Assembly: GCF_024139115.2 (NCBI RefSeq)
Contig: NW_026943327.1
Location: 620,001 to 684,000 of the forward strand
Direction of reading: 5' to 3'
DNA: 64,000 nucleotides
Source of the DNA: Armigeres subalbatus
Lineage: Eukaryota > Arthropoda > Insecta > Diptera > Culicidae
The position numbers were made by a program, and so were the translations under genes. Under the pieces are notes generated by a model, which saw nothing but the letters and a program-made list of their open reading frames with translations, searched no databases and had not been told where the DNA came from. Positions 42,802 to 55,127 of the stretch are shown piece after piece. Numbering within the stretch: position 1 is the stretch's first letter; each line of letters opens with the position of its first letter.

Positions 42802-43195
42802 CATAGCATAGCATAGCATAGTTACGGTGTACTTCGTAGATTGGACACTAGTGATACTCATGTTTTTCTTTTGAAATCCTTATTCAGATTGCTATCAGAA
42901 ATCAAGGTGGGTGTGGTCCTTGATTTCAATCTAGGATAAAAATCACAAAAGCATGAGGATTACTACTCCTGGCCACGCCCATCTTCACCGTAACTTGGGA
43001 GGGGAAGGAAGTGTTGGTGTAGTACTTACTTAACGAGAGGCCCCCGACTCAGCGACACCCTCATAAGTACCACGGAGTTGGATATTGAGGAAGGTATTCG
43101 TTTTGTCAGGATTTGCCTGTAGCTGACAATGTGACCGTGGTAGATCTTACACCGTAACACATCACGCAAAGGTGTCTACCCAGCGTTACGGGGGC
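42802..43195 (-). mobile_element. Retroposon with CTATG-repeat tail and 23-bp target duplication
   Basis: A perfect 23-bp direct repeat (42779-42801 and 43196-43218, beginning AATTAATTCGGTAAG) flanks the insert. On the minus strand it starts CCCCGTAACGCTGGGTAGAC, runs 394 bp and ends in four CTATG units. The microsatellite tail and long duplication mark a retroposed, probably 5'-truncated LINE end or a SINE. No coding block is recognised. A fragment of the same family may lie at 3528-3582. Confidence 0.8.
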
Positions 43196-43218
43196 AATTA
43201 ATTCGGTAAGTCATCAAG

Positions 43219-43698
43219 AAACACATTCTAGTATACCTTCGAAAATCCCGTCAGGAATTCGGAACTCCTGCAAAAAACCTCCACAAAGGAAACCAAGATT
43301 TTATTCGAAATTTCTCTTGGGAATTGCTCCGGAACTTCTTAGGACGTTAGGAAATTTCTTAAAGAATTCTTCTGGAAATTCCTGCAAAAATTCTTCTAAG
43401 ATTAATTCTGACAATTCCATCAAGAATTTCTTCAGAATTGTTTTTTGGAAAACTTTAAAAAAAATTTAACCATTCAGATGGGTGCACTTTCCCACAGTTG
43501 TAATGAATTTGACGCCCCCTCCTCAAAAAATTCAAAAGCTCAAATAGATTGCGAATCTATTTATTGGTCTGTTGGTTTACACTATTGAAAGGAGATTCAT
43601 TCTATTTCGCGGGCTTCGCGTAAGCGTTATTGAGGTTATTTCACATGAAGTTACATATGAGATTAGAAGTTCATCGCTACACTCGTTGATTTGTAGGT
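43219..43698. other. GGAATTCC-like remnant, then unassigned sequence
   Basis: 43219-43470 continues the degenerate GGAATTCC-type sequence. 43480-43698 shows nothing recognisable. Confidence 0.4.
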
Positions 43699-43872
43699 CT
43701 GCACTGCCGTAATCTTGAAAAGTGACGTTTAACCAAGCGTTTAACCATTTTCCAAAAATGGTGTTAACGAGTAGTATTCATCGAGCTCTATAACAGAAAA
43801 ATGGAAAACATGCATGTTGTAAAATGGCGCATACGTCACTTTTTCAGATTACGGCAGTGCAGCCAAGCAGTC
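43699..43872. mobile_element. MITE with CTGCACTGCCGTAATC ends
   Basis: CTGCACTGCCGTAATCTTGA at the left and, inverted, CTGCACTGCCGTAATCTGAA at the right continue through AAAGTGACGT, about 30 bp with few mismatches. The flanks give no clear duplication. Non-coding. Confidence 0.7.
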
Positions 43873-45569
43873 CTTAGATGACCTAACATTTAACACGCCA
43901 ATGCGAGTAAAAGTAACAGATGTAATAACTCTTTAATTAATGCCTGTTAGGTTGCCTTGGTTTGGCAGATGCAACGCGCTGCATACTGTAATTTTTGTGT
44001 TGGTCAATCATCGGCGTGAAATACTAAATTCGGCGGCGTGGAGCCAACCGGCGTTCGGCGCGCCGCTGACACATTGACCGGCGTCGGCGTACGTCAATAA
44101 CTTTTTGGACAAGTTTTATTGCCTCAATGTATCTTCAAATTGAACTACTATCAGTTTGACGTCATATTTGACCCTGTATTTAGTATAACGGATGACAAAA
44201 CTAGAAGGGCAATAGTGCACGCAATACTATAGTTTCAATATGTTATTTGCTGTTGATATAATGATTAAAAAATCTGTCAACCAGAGTGTCGTGAATCTCG
44301 GTCTAAATGCTGTATACAGTTCGTTTGGTAGTAGAGTCAATGAACGTAGAATACTAGACCAAAATGATTGGTAAATGAAAGTTATTTTTGTTAGTGTGTA
44401 CACATATAACAATCATTCTTCATTAGGATACTTGAAGCACCATGCTCCTCCATATTGATCAATTCGTTCCAAACCTTGGGGTAAAGAAAAGCCTATTTTT
44501 CCTCTTTGGGAAAAATAGGGCAAAACACCGCCTCGAAATTCAAAAAGAACAAATTTTCGGTGAAACGAATGTTATGTGTTCTTTTCGAACCGCTTCACCA
44601 GAAAATGCAGTATAAAACAGCTTAGTAATAAATCAATTATAAATTATTCTTAGGTCACCCGAACAATATAACAAACATATTTCTACGATTTTGACCAGAA
44701 TGTTGGATATAATCCGGGTAAGATTTTCATCGTTAGTAATTTGATGGATATAAGAAGCCGAGATGCATAGCCGGTAAGATGTTCGAACTGGTAGAAAATG
44801 ATTGAGGACCCGTCGTAGACCGTGTTGGCGACGTGTCACGGCCAATCCAGTCTAAGCCTGTTCAAATATGCCCATTTGCGCATTATGCTAGGAACTGGAT
44901 CGAAAGAGCATACTCAAATATGGAATGAGTTAAAAAAAAGATTTTGGAAAAAAATACGAAAGTATTTTCACTCTGTCGCGGTGCCTCACTCTATAGAAGA
45001 TGAATGAAATGAATGAATGAATGAAAACGGGAAAATGCTTCATATCAAACGTAATTGCGTTTCTACATGTGAAGAGTAACCGAATTGTTATTTGGTTTGG
45101 TTGGTGTTGTTTGTTCTGTATGGTGGAAAAAGGGAATAAAACAAAATATCCATCAATGTGAATTGATAATATGTTTCCAGCATTGCAATTCAATTTTTTT
45201 CTGGACTGACATGACCAACTGATGGTTGTACAATATAAGTATGGCAAGTATGGATTCACAGTATAAAATGATTATATTCTTGTTTTTAGGATCGCTTTAA
45301 ACCCTGTTAACTTTAATCATCGGTTGTCGACTTCATAGCTTGTACTGCCTTTAAACTCGTCGTTTATCAAACTTCTAGAATCGACTAAAAATAATTTCAC
45401 ACAGTTTCGTAGCAGCACATTGCTAATTGCTCTATAATAAACTCTTCACAGGTAAAGAATCCGTTCAAATTGATTGCTTCATCGGCAACGATGAAAGATG
45501 TTATTGCAATCACTTCAACGCACTAGGGAGGCCGCATAGAAATTCTACAGCCCATCAAATTTTCATCGG
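43873..45569. other. Unassigned stretch
   Basis: No gene is seen. A short GC-rich block with repeated CGGCG lies at 44008-44095. A hairpin CTATTTTTCC/GGAAAAATAG lies near 44492-44518. GAATG microsatellite units occur at 45001-45024. Confidence 0.4.
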
Positions 45570-47126
45570 CAATGACGCAATCTCCGGAAGTAACATTAAC
45601 AAGTGAAGATAACACGCTACATGAAAAATCAGAAGAGGTAAATATTTCGTCGACCGTCATACTTCCAAAAACTTCTTCGCAGAAACAGAATTCGACTGAA
45701 GTTCTAATTTATTGTCAGAATTTCAATCGAATGAAAAGCCCAGCTATAATGAAGGATATATTTAAAAATTTATTAAACTCATCCTTTTCGATTATTCTGG
45801 CAATTGAAACAAGCTGGGATGAAAGCGATAGGAGTGAAGAAATTTTTGGAAGTAACTTTAATGTATTTAAAGATGACAGGAGTTTTCCCACGTCTCAGAA
45901 AAAGTCCGGTGGTGGTATTCTAATAGCTATTTCAGCAAACTTTAATTCAGAAATCATCACAACAAATAAATTCAATGAATTTGAGCATGTCTGAGCAAAA
46001 ACTCATATAAATGTCATAGAGAAATGCATATATTCGCATCGGTATATTTCCCACCTAATCATGCTTGTAAGCACAACTATGAATCTTTTTTTGAGTGCGC
46101 TGTGCGCTCACATCTATGGGGACTTTAACCAACGCAATGCTGACTTTATTCTAGACTCAGAAAACGAATGTATCCTACTGCCAGTCGTTGGGAATAACGA
46201 AACTTCGCAATTATTTTTTGACAAGTCTGCAAGTTTAAGATTGAACCAAATTAACATATAAAAAACAATCAAAATTGCTATTCGGACCTCTTGCTGACAA
46301 ATATCTATGAAGATTTTTGTGTAACAGAATCTATCAATCCATTGTAGAAAAATAAAGCGTTCCACACTGCAATCGAATACTCGTTATTCATACATGAACA
46401 ACAAAGACCCAACGATGTCTTTGAATACAATTTAGCAAACTATGAAAATATTCTAGGTAGGTTAAGTAGTGTAAACTGGCAAATAGTTTTAAGAAATGGG
46501 GAAAATGTCGAAGAATCTGTTAACACTTTTTACAGATTATTATCTGACATAATGTCTCAAGAAACTCCACTAAAACGAAAACGACGTCATAACAATAATA
46601 TAGACCCAATTTGGTATAACCGGCAAATCAAGAATTTAAGAAATCGCAAGCAAATTTAGCAATTTAGCATATTTAGTATATTACTTGGACGTATGCGATC
46701 AATTGAATTACGCTATCAGTAACGATTTGGAAGATTACAATTCAAAAACTGAGAGCGAAATAAAGTTCTGTCCAAAGAACTTTATTAATAACGTAAAAAC
46801 TAAACTGAAATCTAATAACTTTTCATCAATCATGCATCTTGACGAAAACGCGGGGGATAGCTCGGAAAAGAACTGTTATCTTTTTGCAGATTTTTTTCCA
46901 GGAAACCTATTCTACATTTTCTGAAAATAATCGTGACCGCGACTATTTTGCATTTTTCCCAGACTTTTCAAATGAGATTGGAGTGAATTAACTTCATGCC
47001 CATGACATTTTGCAGGCCCTACGTAGTTTAGATGCTTCGAAAGGTCCTTCCTGATGGAATCCCTCCTATATTTATGAAAACCCTAGCAGTGGAACTAACC
47101 ACTCCATTATTTTGGCTATTTAATAT
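45570..47126 (+). pseudogene. LINE open reading frame 2, endonuclease part (left half)
   Basis: A possible start at 45572 leads into an apurinic-type endonuclease: LIYCQNFNRMKSPAIM, LAIETSWDES (catalytic Glu region) and SGGGILIAIS, with a stop at 45992. In other frames YGDFNQRNAD (Asp and Asn motif) follows near 46110, and a linker runs to RSLDASKGP at about 47020-47045, where the reverse transcriptase starts. The sequence LFNMSL near 47120 is cut by the hAT-like insertion. Many frameshifts and stops are present. R1/Daphne-like by domain order; the clade is uncertain. Confidence 0.8.
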
Positions 47127-47326
47127 GTCACTAGCAGGGCTGGCATACTCCTCAGTGTAGTCGAAATGTGCGTGTCTTTTGCACTCAAAAAGACCGCAGA
47201 GAGTGTGTTTTGCTTATCGCTCATTCTTTCTCTTCCACAACGCAATGAGTCCTCTTTGTGTTTCTACTCTGCATCGAATGCATTTGTCAAACACGAAGAG
47301 TTGAGGATAAATGATGAAATAAATGT

Positions 47327-47825
47327 CGAAAACGGCTGAATGGAATCCGCCGTTGAATAGCGGTGCGACTGTTCGTTTTAAAATTCGACAACAAACTGAC
47401 GGTGCAATCTTCGTCGTTGCCACTCAACCCGATGGCGCTACCAACACCATCTCACACTGCGGTGGCAGCAATGCGCTAGCATTGCCATATCCCACCGCGC
47501 AACCTCTCTCACACGCTTAAATGAAGCAAAGTTCTTCAGAAAATTCAATATGTTGCTCTCCATACTCTCAAATACTCAATCATGCACAGATTCTTTCACG
47601 ATAGAGATCAATATAAGTGCATATGCAAAATTGAGAGTTCGAATCAAGTCTAATGTAAAACTTGCCACATTGTACGGTAAATTGGGGCACGCGAAATATG
47701 TGATTTCACGATTGGTATATTTGATTGCTTATGTTTAATGTACTATCCGCAATAGCAAAATCAATTCATAGTCTAGAATCACTTATACAAACTAAAATCA
47801 TTAGCCGCTTACTCTGAATACTACA
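47327..47825 (+). repeat. 500-bp direct duplication, left copy
   Basis: Nearly identical by eye to 50523-51050, except that 29 bases near CTCTCTC/ACACGC (about 47511) are missing here. It contains two short frames, one of about 65 codons (EWNPPLNSGATVRFKIRQQT) and one of 62 codons, without known domains. They are shared by both copies simply because the duplication is recent. Confidence 0.8.
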
Positions 47826-48079
47826 TCTTTCTCCTTCCCTACTCTTTCAACTTTGTAAGAATATGATTTCAATTTTATAAATATTTCATTATAATGAAAA
47901 ATCATACCCAAATTGCTTCAAAATAAATTAAAACAATTCTTAATATTGTAGTACCATCAACATCTAATGCAAAGAAGAACAAACTTGATATGTTAAGTAC
48001 CGTCATATTTTTGCTAAAAACTAAGAATGATTGTGGGTCACATTTTAATTTTTTTTTCGGAATTCTACTTGCTCCTGCA
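47826..48079. other. AT-rich spacer
   Basis: Unassigned sequence between the duplication and the minisatellite. Confidence 0.4.
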
Positions 48080-49964
48080 CAATCCGGAAAACACTAAAAA
48101 TGCCTCGGAGTCCTGCTCGGTACTCGCAAAGAGCAATCCTTTACAGAACTTGCAAACGTAGTCCTACGTCAACATTCTTTGGAATTTTACTCACTCTGGA
48201 ATAAATAAAAAACGCCTCGGAATCCATTTGCAAAGTGTATTCCTTCATAGAAGCCACAGACGTAATCCTACGTCAACATGTCTCGGAGTTCTACTCGCTC
48301 CGGAAAGAACAAAATTATCTCGGAGTCCTGCTCTGCATTCGTGTGGTCTTCTATAGAATACCCAGACGAACATGTCTTGGAGTTGCATCGGAGTCCTGCT
48401 CTGCATTCGCAAAGTATACTCTTCTATAGAATACACAAACGATGTCCTACCTCAAAATGCCTTGGAGTTCTACTCGCTCCGGAATAACCAAAAATGCTTT
48501 GGAGTCCTTCACATTCGCAAAGTTTACTCTTCCATAGAATACACAGACGTATTCCTACGTCAAAATGCCTCGGATTTTTTACTCGCTTCGGAATGAACAC
48601 AAAATGGAATGAACACAAATTTTCTCGGAGTCGTGCTCTGTATTCGCAGAGTGTGATCCTCTATAGCATACCCAGACGTAGTCCTACGTCAACATGCCTC
48701 GAAGTACTGCTCGCTCCGGAATAAACAAAAATGCTTCGGAGTGCTTCACATTCACAAAGCGTAATCTTGTATAGAATACACAGACGTAGTCCTACGTCAA
48801 TATGCTTCGGCGTTCTACTCGCTTCAGAATAAACACGAAAATGCCTCGAAGGTCGGCTCGCATTCACAAAGTGTACTCCACATAATACACAGACGTAGTC
48901 CAGCGTCAACATGTCTCGAAGTTCTACTCGCTCCGAAAAATAAACAAAAAATGTCTCGGGATCTTGCAATGCATTCGAAAAGTGTACTGCTCTATAGAAT
49001 ACCCAGATGCAGTCATACGTCAAAATGTCTCTGATTTTTACTCGCTCCGGAATGAACACAAAATGTCTTGGAGTCCTGCTTTGCATTTTCAAAGTAAACT
49101 TTCTTTGTTGAATACACAGACGTAGCCCTACTTCAACACGCATCGAAGTTTTACTCGCTCGGGAATAAACACGAAAATTCCTCGAAGGTCTGCTTCGCAT
49201 TCACAAAATGTACTCTACAGACGTAATGCTACGTCAACATGCCTCGGAGTTCTACTCGCTCCTGAATGAACAAAAATTGTCTCGGACACCTGCTCTGTAT
49301 TCTTAAAATGTGGTCCTCTATAGAAAACCCAGACGTAGTCCTACGTAAACGTGCCTCGCATTTCCACTCGCTCCGGAATCAACAAAAAATGCCTAGGAGT
49401 CCTTCACATTCGCAAAGTGTACTCCTCTATAGAATACACAACCGAAGTCCTATGTCTACGGAATGAACACAAAATGTCTTGGAATCCAGCTTCGCATTTG
49501 CAAAGTGGTCACAGACGTAGTTCGACGTCAACATGCCTCGGAGTTTTACTCACATTCACAAAAAAAAATGCCTCGGAGTCTGCATTCGCAAAGTGTACTC
49601 CTCTATAGAATACCCAGATGCAGTCCTACGTCAAAATGTCTCTGATGTTTACTCGCTCCGGAATGAACACAAAATGCCTTGGAGTCCTGCTTTGTATTTT
49701 AAAAATGTACTCTTCTTATGAATACACAGACGAACCCCTATTCCAACATGCCTCGGAGTCCTACACGCTCCGGAATAAACACGAAAATGCCTCGGAGTCC
49801 TTCACATTCGCAAAGTGTACTCCTCTATAGAATACACAGCCGTAGTCCTACGTCTACGGAATGAACACAAAATGTCTTGGAATCCTGCTTCGCATTTGCA
49901 AAGTGGTCACAAACGTAGTTCGACATCAACATGCCTCGGAGTTCTAATCGCATTCACAAAATAA
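48080..49964 (+). repeat. Minisatellite, long-unit part
   Basis: Units of about 105-125 bp alternate the block TGCCTCGGAGTYCTRCTCGC, TCCGGAATRAACAAAAATG, GCATTCGCAAAGTGTACTCC and ATACACAGACGTAGTCCTAC. They are variable in length and order. Frames on both strands are products of the repeat. Confidence 0.8.
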
Positions 49965-50400
49965 AATGCCTCGGAGACCTGCTCGCTCCGGAATCAACAA
50001 AAAAAAAAGCCTCGGAGACCTGCTCGCTCCGGAATAAACAAAAAAAATGCCTCGGAAACCTGCTCGTTCCGGAATAAACAAAAAAATGCCTCGGAGACCT
50101 GCTCGCTCCGGAATAAACAAAAAAATGCCTCGGAGACCTGCTCGCTCCGGAATAAACAAAAAAAAATGCCTCGGAAACCTGCTCGTTCCGGAATAAACAA
50201 AAAAAAAATGCCTCGGAGACCTGCTCGCTCCGGAATAAACAAAAAAAAAATGCCTCGGAGACCTGCTCGCTCCGGTATCTTTTATCTATCCTCGGGAGAC
50301 CTGCTCGCTCCGGGATCATGTTTTATTAAACACTCGAAGACCTGCTCGCTTCGGTATTTTTTTCTATGATTTCGGAGACCTGCTCGCTCTGAAATCCACA
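49965..50400 (+). repeat. Minisatellite, homogeneous 37-42-bp part
   Basis: About eleven tandem units of CCTCGGAGACCTGCTCGCTC followed by CGGAATAAAC and an A-run. The A-run length varies from 5 to 9, which sets the unit length. The last three units (from about 50285) diverge. On the minus strand the units encode repeated SGASRSPRHFF or PERAGLRGIFF. Confidence 0.85.
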
Positions 50401-50522
50401 ACATGAGAGCATACTTACCATTTAGTAACTAGCACATTAATGGATGTGGCAAGCACCATTTTCATGCGCTAGTTACAAATATAAAACCAAACACTACCGA
50501 CTGCGACATGTCGTATTCCAGC

Positions 50523-51050
50523 CGAAAACGGCTGAATGGAATCCACCGTTGAATAGCGGTGCGACTGTTCGTTTTAAAATTCGACAACAAACTGACGGTG
50601 CAATCTTCGTCGTTGCCACTCAACCCGATGGCGCTACCAACACCATCTCACACTGCGGTGGCAGCAATGCGCTAGCATTGCCATATTCCACCGCGCAACC
50701 TCTCTCAGCCCCTCACAAGCTACCGATTCATTGGCACACGCTTAAATGAAGCAAAGTTCTTCAGAAAATTCAATATGTTGCTCTCCATACTCTCAAATAC
50801 TCAATCATGCACAGATTCTTTCACGATAGAGATCAATATAAGTGCATATGCAAAATTGAGAGTTCGAATCAAGTCTAATGTAAAACTTGCCACATTGTAC
50901 GGTAAATTGGGGCACGCGAAATATGTGATTTCACGATTGGTATATTTGATTGCTTATGTTTAATGTATTATCCGCAATAGCAAAATCAATTCATAGTCTA
51001 GAATCACTTATACAAACTAAAATCATTAGCCGCTTACTCTGAATACTACA
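50523..51050 (+). repeat. 500-bp direct duplication, right copy
   Basis: Counterpart of 47327-47825 in the same orientation. It has 29 extra bases (around CCCCTCACAAGCTACC near 50709), so it is probably the ancestral form. The two copies bracket the minisatellite. Confidence 0.8.
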
Positions 51051-52184
51051 ATAAACACACCGCGGTGTTCCTCAATGAGTTTTGATAAAACGGTGAATCA
51101 AACAGAATGAAAGTAAACATTGTCAAAGATTATGCGTAATAAGATATTTTTGTTTTTGCTGGCTTTTGCAATGTCTGTGGGCAAAACTATTTAGAAGCAA
51201 TTGTACTATCAGCATTATTCCGCCCCACCTGCTTTAAAACATGTTACTGACGAGACGATTTCTAAATACAATTTCCGTTAGGTACACAGCAAATAATTTT
51301 GAAAATTCAACGACGTGTAAAACTGCAGGTTACTCCATCAAACGAATTAATATTCGATATTCAATTAAATTTGATCGAATTTTACAAGCAAGCACCGTTT
51401 AAATTTATTTCGATTTAAAAGAATAGTGAGATCGATTGAATGTTACGTTTATTTCCATGCTCCAAATATGTGCATGAAAATACATTTAAAATCACAACAT
51501 ATTTTTAACTGTGTAGTCTTGGTAAATATAAAGGTTCTAAATTCAGAACAAAAACAGAAAACATTGAACTTATGTATTAAGTTTCATTATTTCATTTCAG
51601 TGCTAAATTTTTTTCTTGATGTTATCATCCTGCTGTCTACAACCTTCAGAAGAATGTTCACGGCCGTATGAAAGTTTTCTCACAATTTCATTGAAAAACA
51701 CTCTTTATTTTGCACAATTCTCTTCTCACAAATTCTAGACATCATTGCAATATCACAGAATAAAATTCAAAATCGAAATTATGTGTTTTTATACAATATA
51801 AGGAAAGTTCATTCCCGTACTGCTAATCGCATTTATCTAAATTGCTTCTAGAATTTTCGAGAAGGGTTTTAAAAATTTAACCGTTTGCTTTCCGGTGCCA
51901 TTCCTTTCAAATATCATCTTTTAGCTTCTTCTTTTTAATCTTTTTTATTCAATCTTTATTCGCCAATTTAGCATGGAGCGCCAAACTTTATTAAAACCTC
52001 GTCCTTTCTAACTGAGACGTTAGTTAACTAATTTTCAAAAGCGAAGTATGTTTGTGTTCCAAAAAAATTCAGCAAGCTTCATAGAAAACGAAATCGTTTC
52101 CAAGAATATTGCACTAAGTGGCACAACTTTGTGCTGGCCCAGCTCTCACCACAATTATTCTTTCACTCTTCGTCTTCGTCCTCA
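51051..52184. other. AT-rich non-coding part of the hAT-like insertion
   Basis: No gene recognised. ACACCGCGGTGT near 51056 is a perfect 12-bp palindrome. Confidence 0.4.
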
Positions 52185-54245
52185 CCCGAATAAAAAATAC
52201 AGTTGAATAACAATTCAATTTATTGTAACACTACTATTAATAACATTAAATTGGCAATAGATTATATTGTAAATGAAACCATCGAAATACATTAGAATGC
52301 ATTGTTATGAACCATTTACTCAAATGTAAATGAAGTTTTCGCAATAGAATGTACGGGTTGTTAAGTATCGTAACTATACAAATTCTGAGATTTTTCCATA
52401 CATTTTTTTCGTCGCACAATAGAATGTATGGTTGATATATTGTTGAAATATCCGAACAAAACTGTTCAAAATACAATGGACTGTATTGTATTTGTATAGT
52501 AAAACAATACGATTTTTGATTTCTCAGTACACTCAAATAAAAACGCACATTGCATATATTTGCCCTGCACTTAGAATACGACCAGTTACTTTCATACATG
52601 AAAACTATGTGCAACGTTATTGAATTATTGCCGATATAGCCAAGATAAATTTTATGTGCAGCCTTTTGATTCACATTAAGGAGCTCGAATGGATTATACC
52701 AATGAGATTAATGAAAATAATAGTGTAATGATCGTGTCTCGGATCAGGAACAAATAAATTATGCTCAGAATTTCAATGCTATTTATAATGGCAATGTTAG
52801 TATGGAAAGTAAATGATTAACTCAATACTGCTGAAAAGACATTTGGTTAATTTATTCGTAGTTTTTCAGTGAAACAGTTTTGATTTTTTCATGGTAGTAG
52901 CACAAATTAAAAACAGAAATTGGCTTCAGGGGTTGCTCCGTTCGCTGCATAAATGTCAGAGTCGCAAAAAATATTATTAACATACAGAACAAAACCGATA
53001 AAACCTGGTGTTCTACTTGCAGAGTCGTGGTTACATAATTCTGATCCATTCAAAAATGATTAGTTACTTGTCACGTCCTTGTTGTACATCAGATGGATCA
53101 TCCGTGCCAACCTCCCAACAATCGACAATCATCAATAGTATCTCTGCAACCATAATTCGGAGTCGAACAAATGCGGATTCGGTGAGCGGTGATTAATCAT
53201 TTTTCGGTGAATGAGCGACGGCATGGAAGAGCCGTTTGATGTACGACGGTCGTCTCAGTGATTCAAACGGAATCCTATCCTGTTGCTGGCTACGGTGGCT
53301 AAAATGATTGGTCCTTCTCGACCCAGTTCCGCTTCCTTGTCTCCCAATTATTTGAGTTATGCCATTCTACAATATATAAGTGTTTCAATGTTTTTTGTTT
53401 ACAAAAATATGAACTTTAAAAACTTACGACTACTTTCTATCAGACTATCAAGGTCAAAAAAGTGATTCGAAGCTGATGGATCTGCGTAATTTTCGCATAA
53501 GCATGAAGATGAAAATGTTCCTCGATGCCGGTAATTCGGGTAATTCTGCCTGTAACACAATTACGAAAACCCGAATAAGGAATGTAATAACTCAACATGT
53601 AGTAATATAATTAATTACCTGGAGTAGTTTCACTAGTATTCCATAATCCTAAATTTGTTTGTTACTGCGGCTGAGAATTGTTTTTCTTCAAGACTGTATC
53701 GCTCGCGCCTTTAAAATTGCTTCAATCAAAAAATATGGGGGTGCGCCAAGGGGTGCGCATGCTTTTCATGTTTATACACGTCTAATGTATTTTATACATA
53801 ATAAACTTTATAAATACAATGTATATGTTTTATTTGCCGCACATAGAATTAAAATTCTTCCATTATTTTATAACCTATGCGCTTTGCGCACATAGAATAT
53901 ATCAGCAGTTTGGTTTGAGTGTAGTGATAGCTTTACTGTTCAACAAAGCAATTTAAAGGGAAAAAATGCATATTTGGCACTATGAGGCAAATATTGTAAT
54001 ATAGTTTAAATGCAATGTAAAGAAACGTTTCAAAAGTTATCAATGTATGAATCTTATGTATACGAAATCGTTTTAAAAACAATTGCAAATATTGTTACAT
54101 TAGAGAAATATGTTGATGTATTGTATCCTCAGTGTTGATACAATCTGTGCAACCATCAAGAAACAACATATCCTATTGTATACCGTACATTGTATGGTAA
54201 TTAAATTGTTTACACTATTGAGCCAATAGTACATTTTTATCCGGG
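52185..54245. mobile_element. Possible nested MITE with CCCGRATAAAAA ends
   Basis: CCCGAATAAAAAATACAGTT at the left and, inverted, CCCGGATAAAAATGTACTAT at the right. Related AATAGAATGTAYGG blocks occur inside both ends. The flanks do not show a clear duplication, so this is tentative. It encloses the element at 52530-53921. Confidence 0.4.
52530..53921. mobile_element. Possible TA-flanked element with CACTCAAA ends
   Basis: TA at 52528-52529 and 53922-53923 flanks CACTCAAATAAAAACGC and, inverted, CACTCAAACCAAACTGC, a loosely matching terminal repeat. The interior is AT-rich with no recognised coding sequence. Confidence 0.4.
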
Positions 54246-54359
54246 CACTCACCGTGTTGGCTTTGTTACACGATGAGTACCAGCATCACTCTCTGTGGTG
54301 TATATTAAATTCTCCTCATTGTGCACAGTGTGTGAGGAAATGGCAGCTCTGGTCACTAG

Positions 54360-55110
54360 TATCAGGAAAATTCCCAAATATATGAAAAAAATCATTTTTG
54401 AAAATCAGACATACGTAATTATCATGGAATAGCCATTATCTCTTGCATTAGACAACTTTTTGAGGCCATATGGTAATATAGTATATAGTAAACGAAAAAT
54501 TATTCAAACAAGTAAAAAACCGAATAACAGACGCACAGCATGGCTTCTTTAAAGGGCGTTCAAGTTCAACTAATCTTCTTGAACTTGTTGACTATACCCT
54601 GAATGCAATGGATAAATGAAACCATGTAGAAGCCTTCATACTGACTTCAGTAAAGCATTTGATCGCATAGATACACCTATGCTTCTATTCAAATTGAAAA
54701 AAAAACTGGAATTGAGCCGGGACTACTCAAATGTCTGAATCCTACTTAACTGATTGCCAATTGATTATAAAATTTAACAACAATAGATCAAATCACATTC
54801 AAGCCACTTCCGGTGTCCCCCAGGGCTCTCATTTGGGGTCTCTATTATTCATAATATATGTAAACGACATTTCCTTCATTCTTGACAAACTTTCGTTTAA
54901 CTTTAATGACCCATACACAATTAGAATATTATATATTGCTTATTTATGTATAGTCGATACAATGTCTCGGCAGAACCTAAAAAAATATTTTGTCACAATT
55001 CGAAACCTACACATTTAAATTTATATTAAATCGCAAAATTAAACACTTTTTAACCAAACTATTTTTATTTTTATACACTATAATACCGTATTTATAGCAT
55101 TGAGAAAATA
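54360..55110 (+). pseudogene. LINE open reading frame 2, reverse transcriptase part (right half)
   Basis: Continues the LINE broken at 47126. Blocks are GIAIISCIRQLFEA, VNEKLFKQVKNRITDAQHG, FFKGRSSSTNLLELVDYTLN, a broken motif A region near 54640, and SGVPQGSHLGSLLF near 54815. The catalytic FADD block is missing because of a deletion after 54900, so the enzyme is dead. Several stops and frameshifts. Confidence 0.85.
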
Positions 55111-55127
55111 AAAAACCCAGATTAATC
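55111..55127 (+). other. LINE 3' UTR before an insertion
   Basis: The untranslated tail of the LINE appears to continue beyond the element at 55127-55675, ending with AACGAAATAAATAAATAA near 55726. Confidence 0.45.

Larger units (their letters stand above)
47135..54351. mobile_element. 7.2-kb hAT-like insertion
   Basis: GTCACTAG at 47127-47134 and 54352-54359 is an 8-bp target duplication. The ends read CAGGGCTGGCATACTCCTCA and, inverted, CAGAGCTGCCATTTCCTCA. An 8-bp duplication and CAGRGNTG ends are the hallmark of hAT elements. Removing the insert joins LFNMSL in frame to VSGKFPNI of the LINE, which supports both boundaries. No transposase was recognised inside. The interior holds a 500-bp duplication, a minisatellite and further MITEs, so it is non-autonomous or internally replaced. 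Confidence 0.8.

Noticed and set aside
47323..51050. Two repeated short proteins (EWNPPLNSGATVR... and a 62-codon frame)
   Set aside because: They are identical only because of a recent 500-bp duplication. No domain, start context or codon signal supports a gene.
47327..51050. An LTR retrotransposon with the 500-bp duplication as terminal repeats
   Set aside because: The copies lack TG...CA ends, a primer-binding site and any gag or pol sequence, and the interior is minisatellite.
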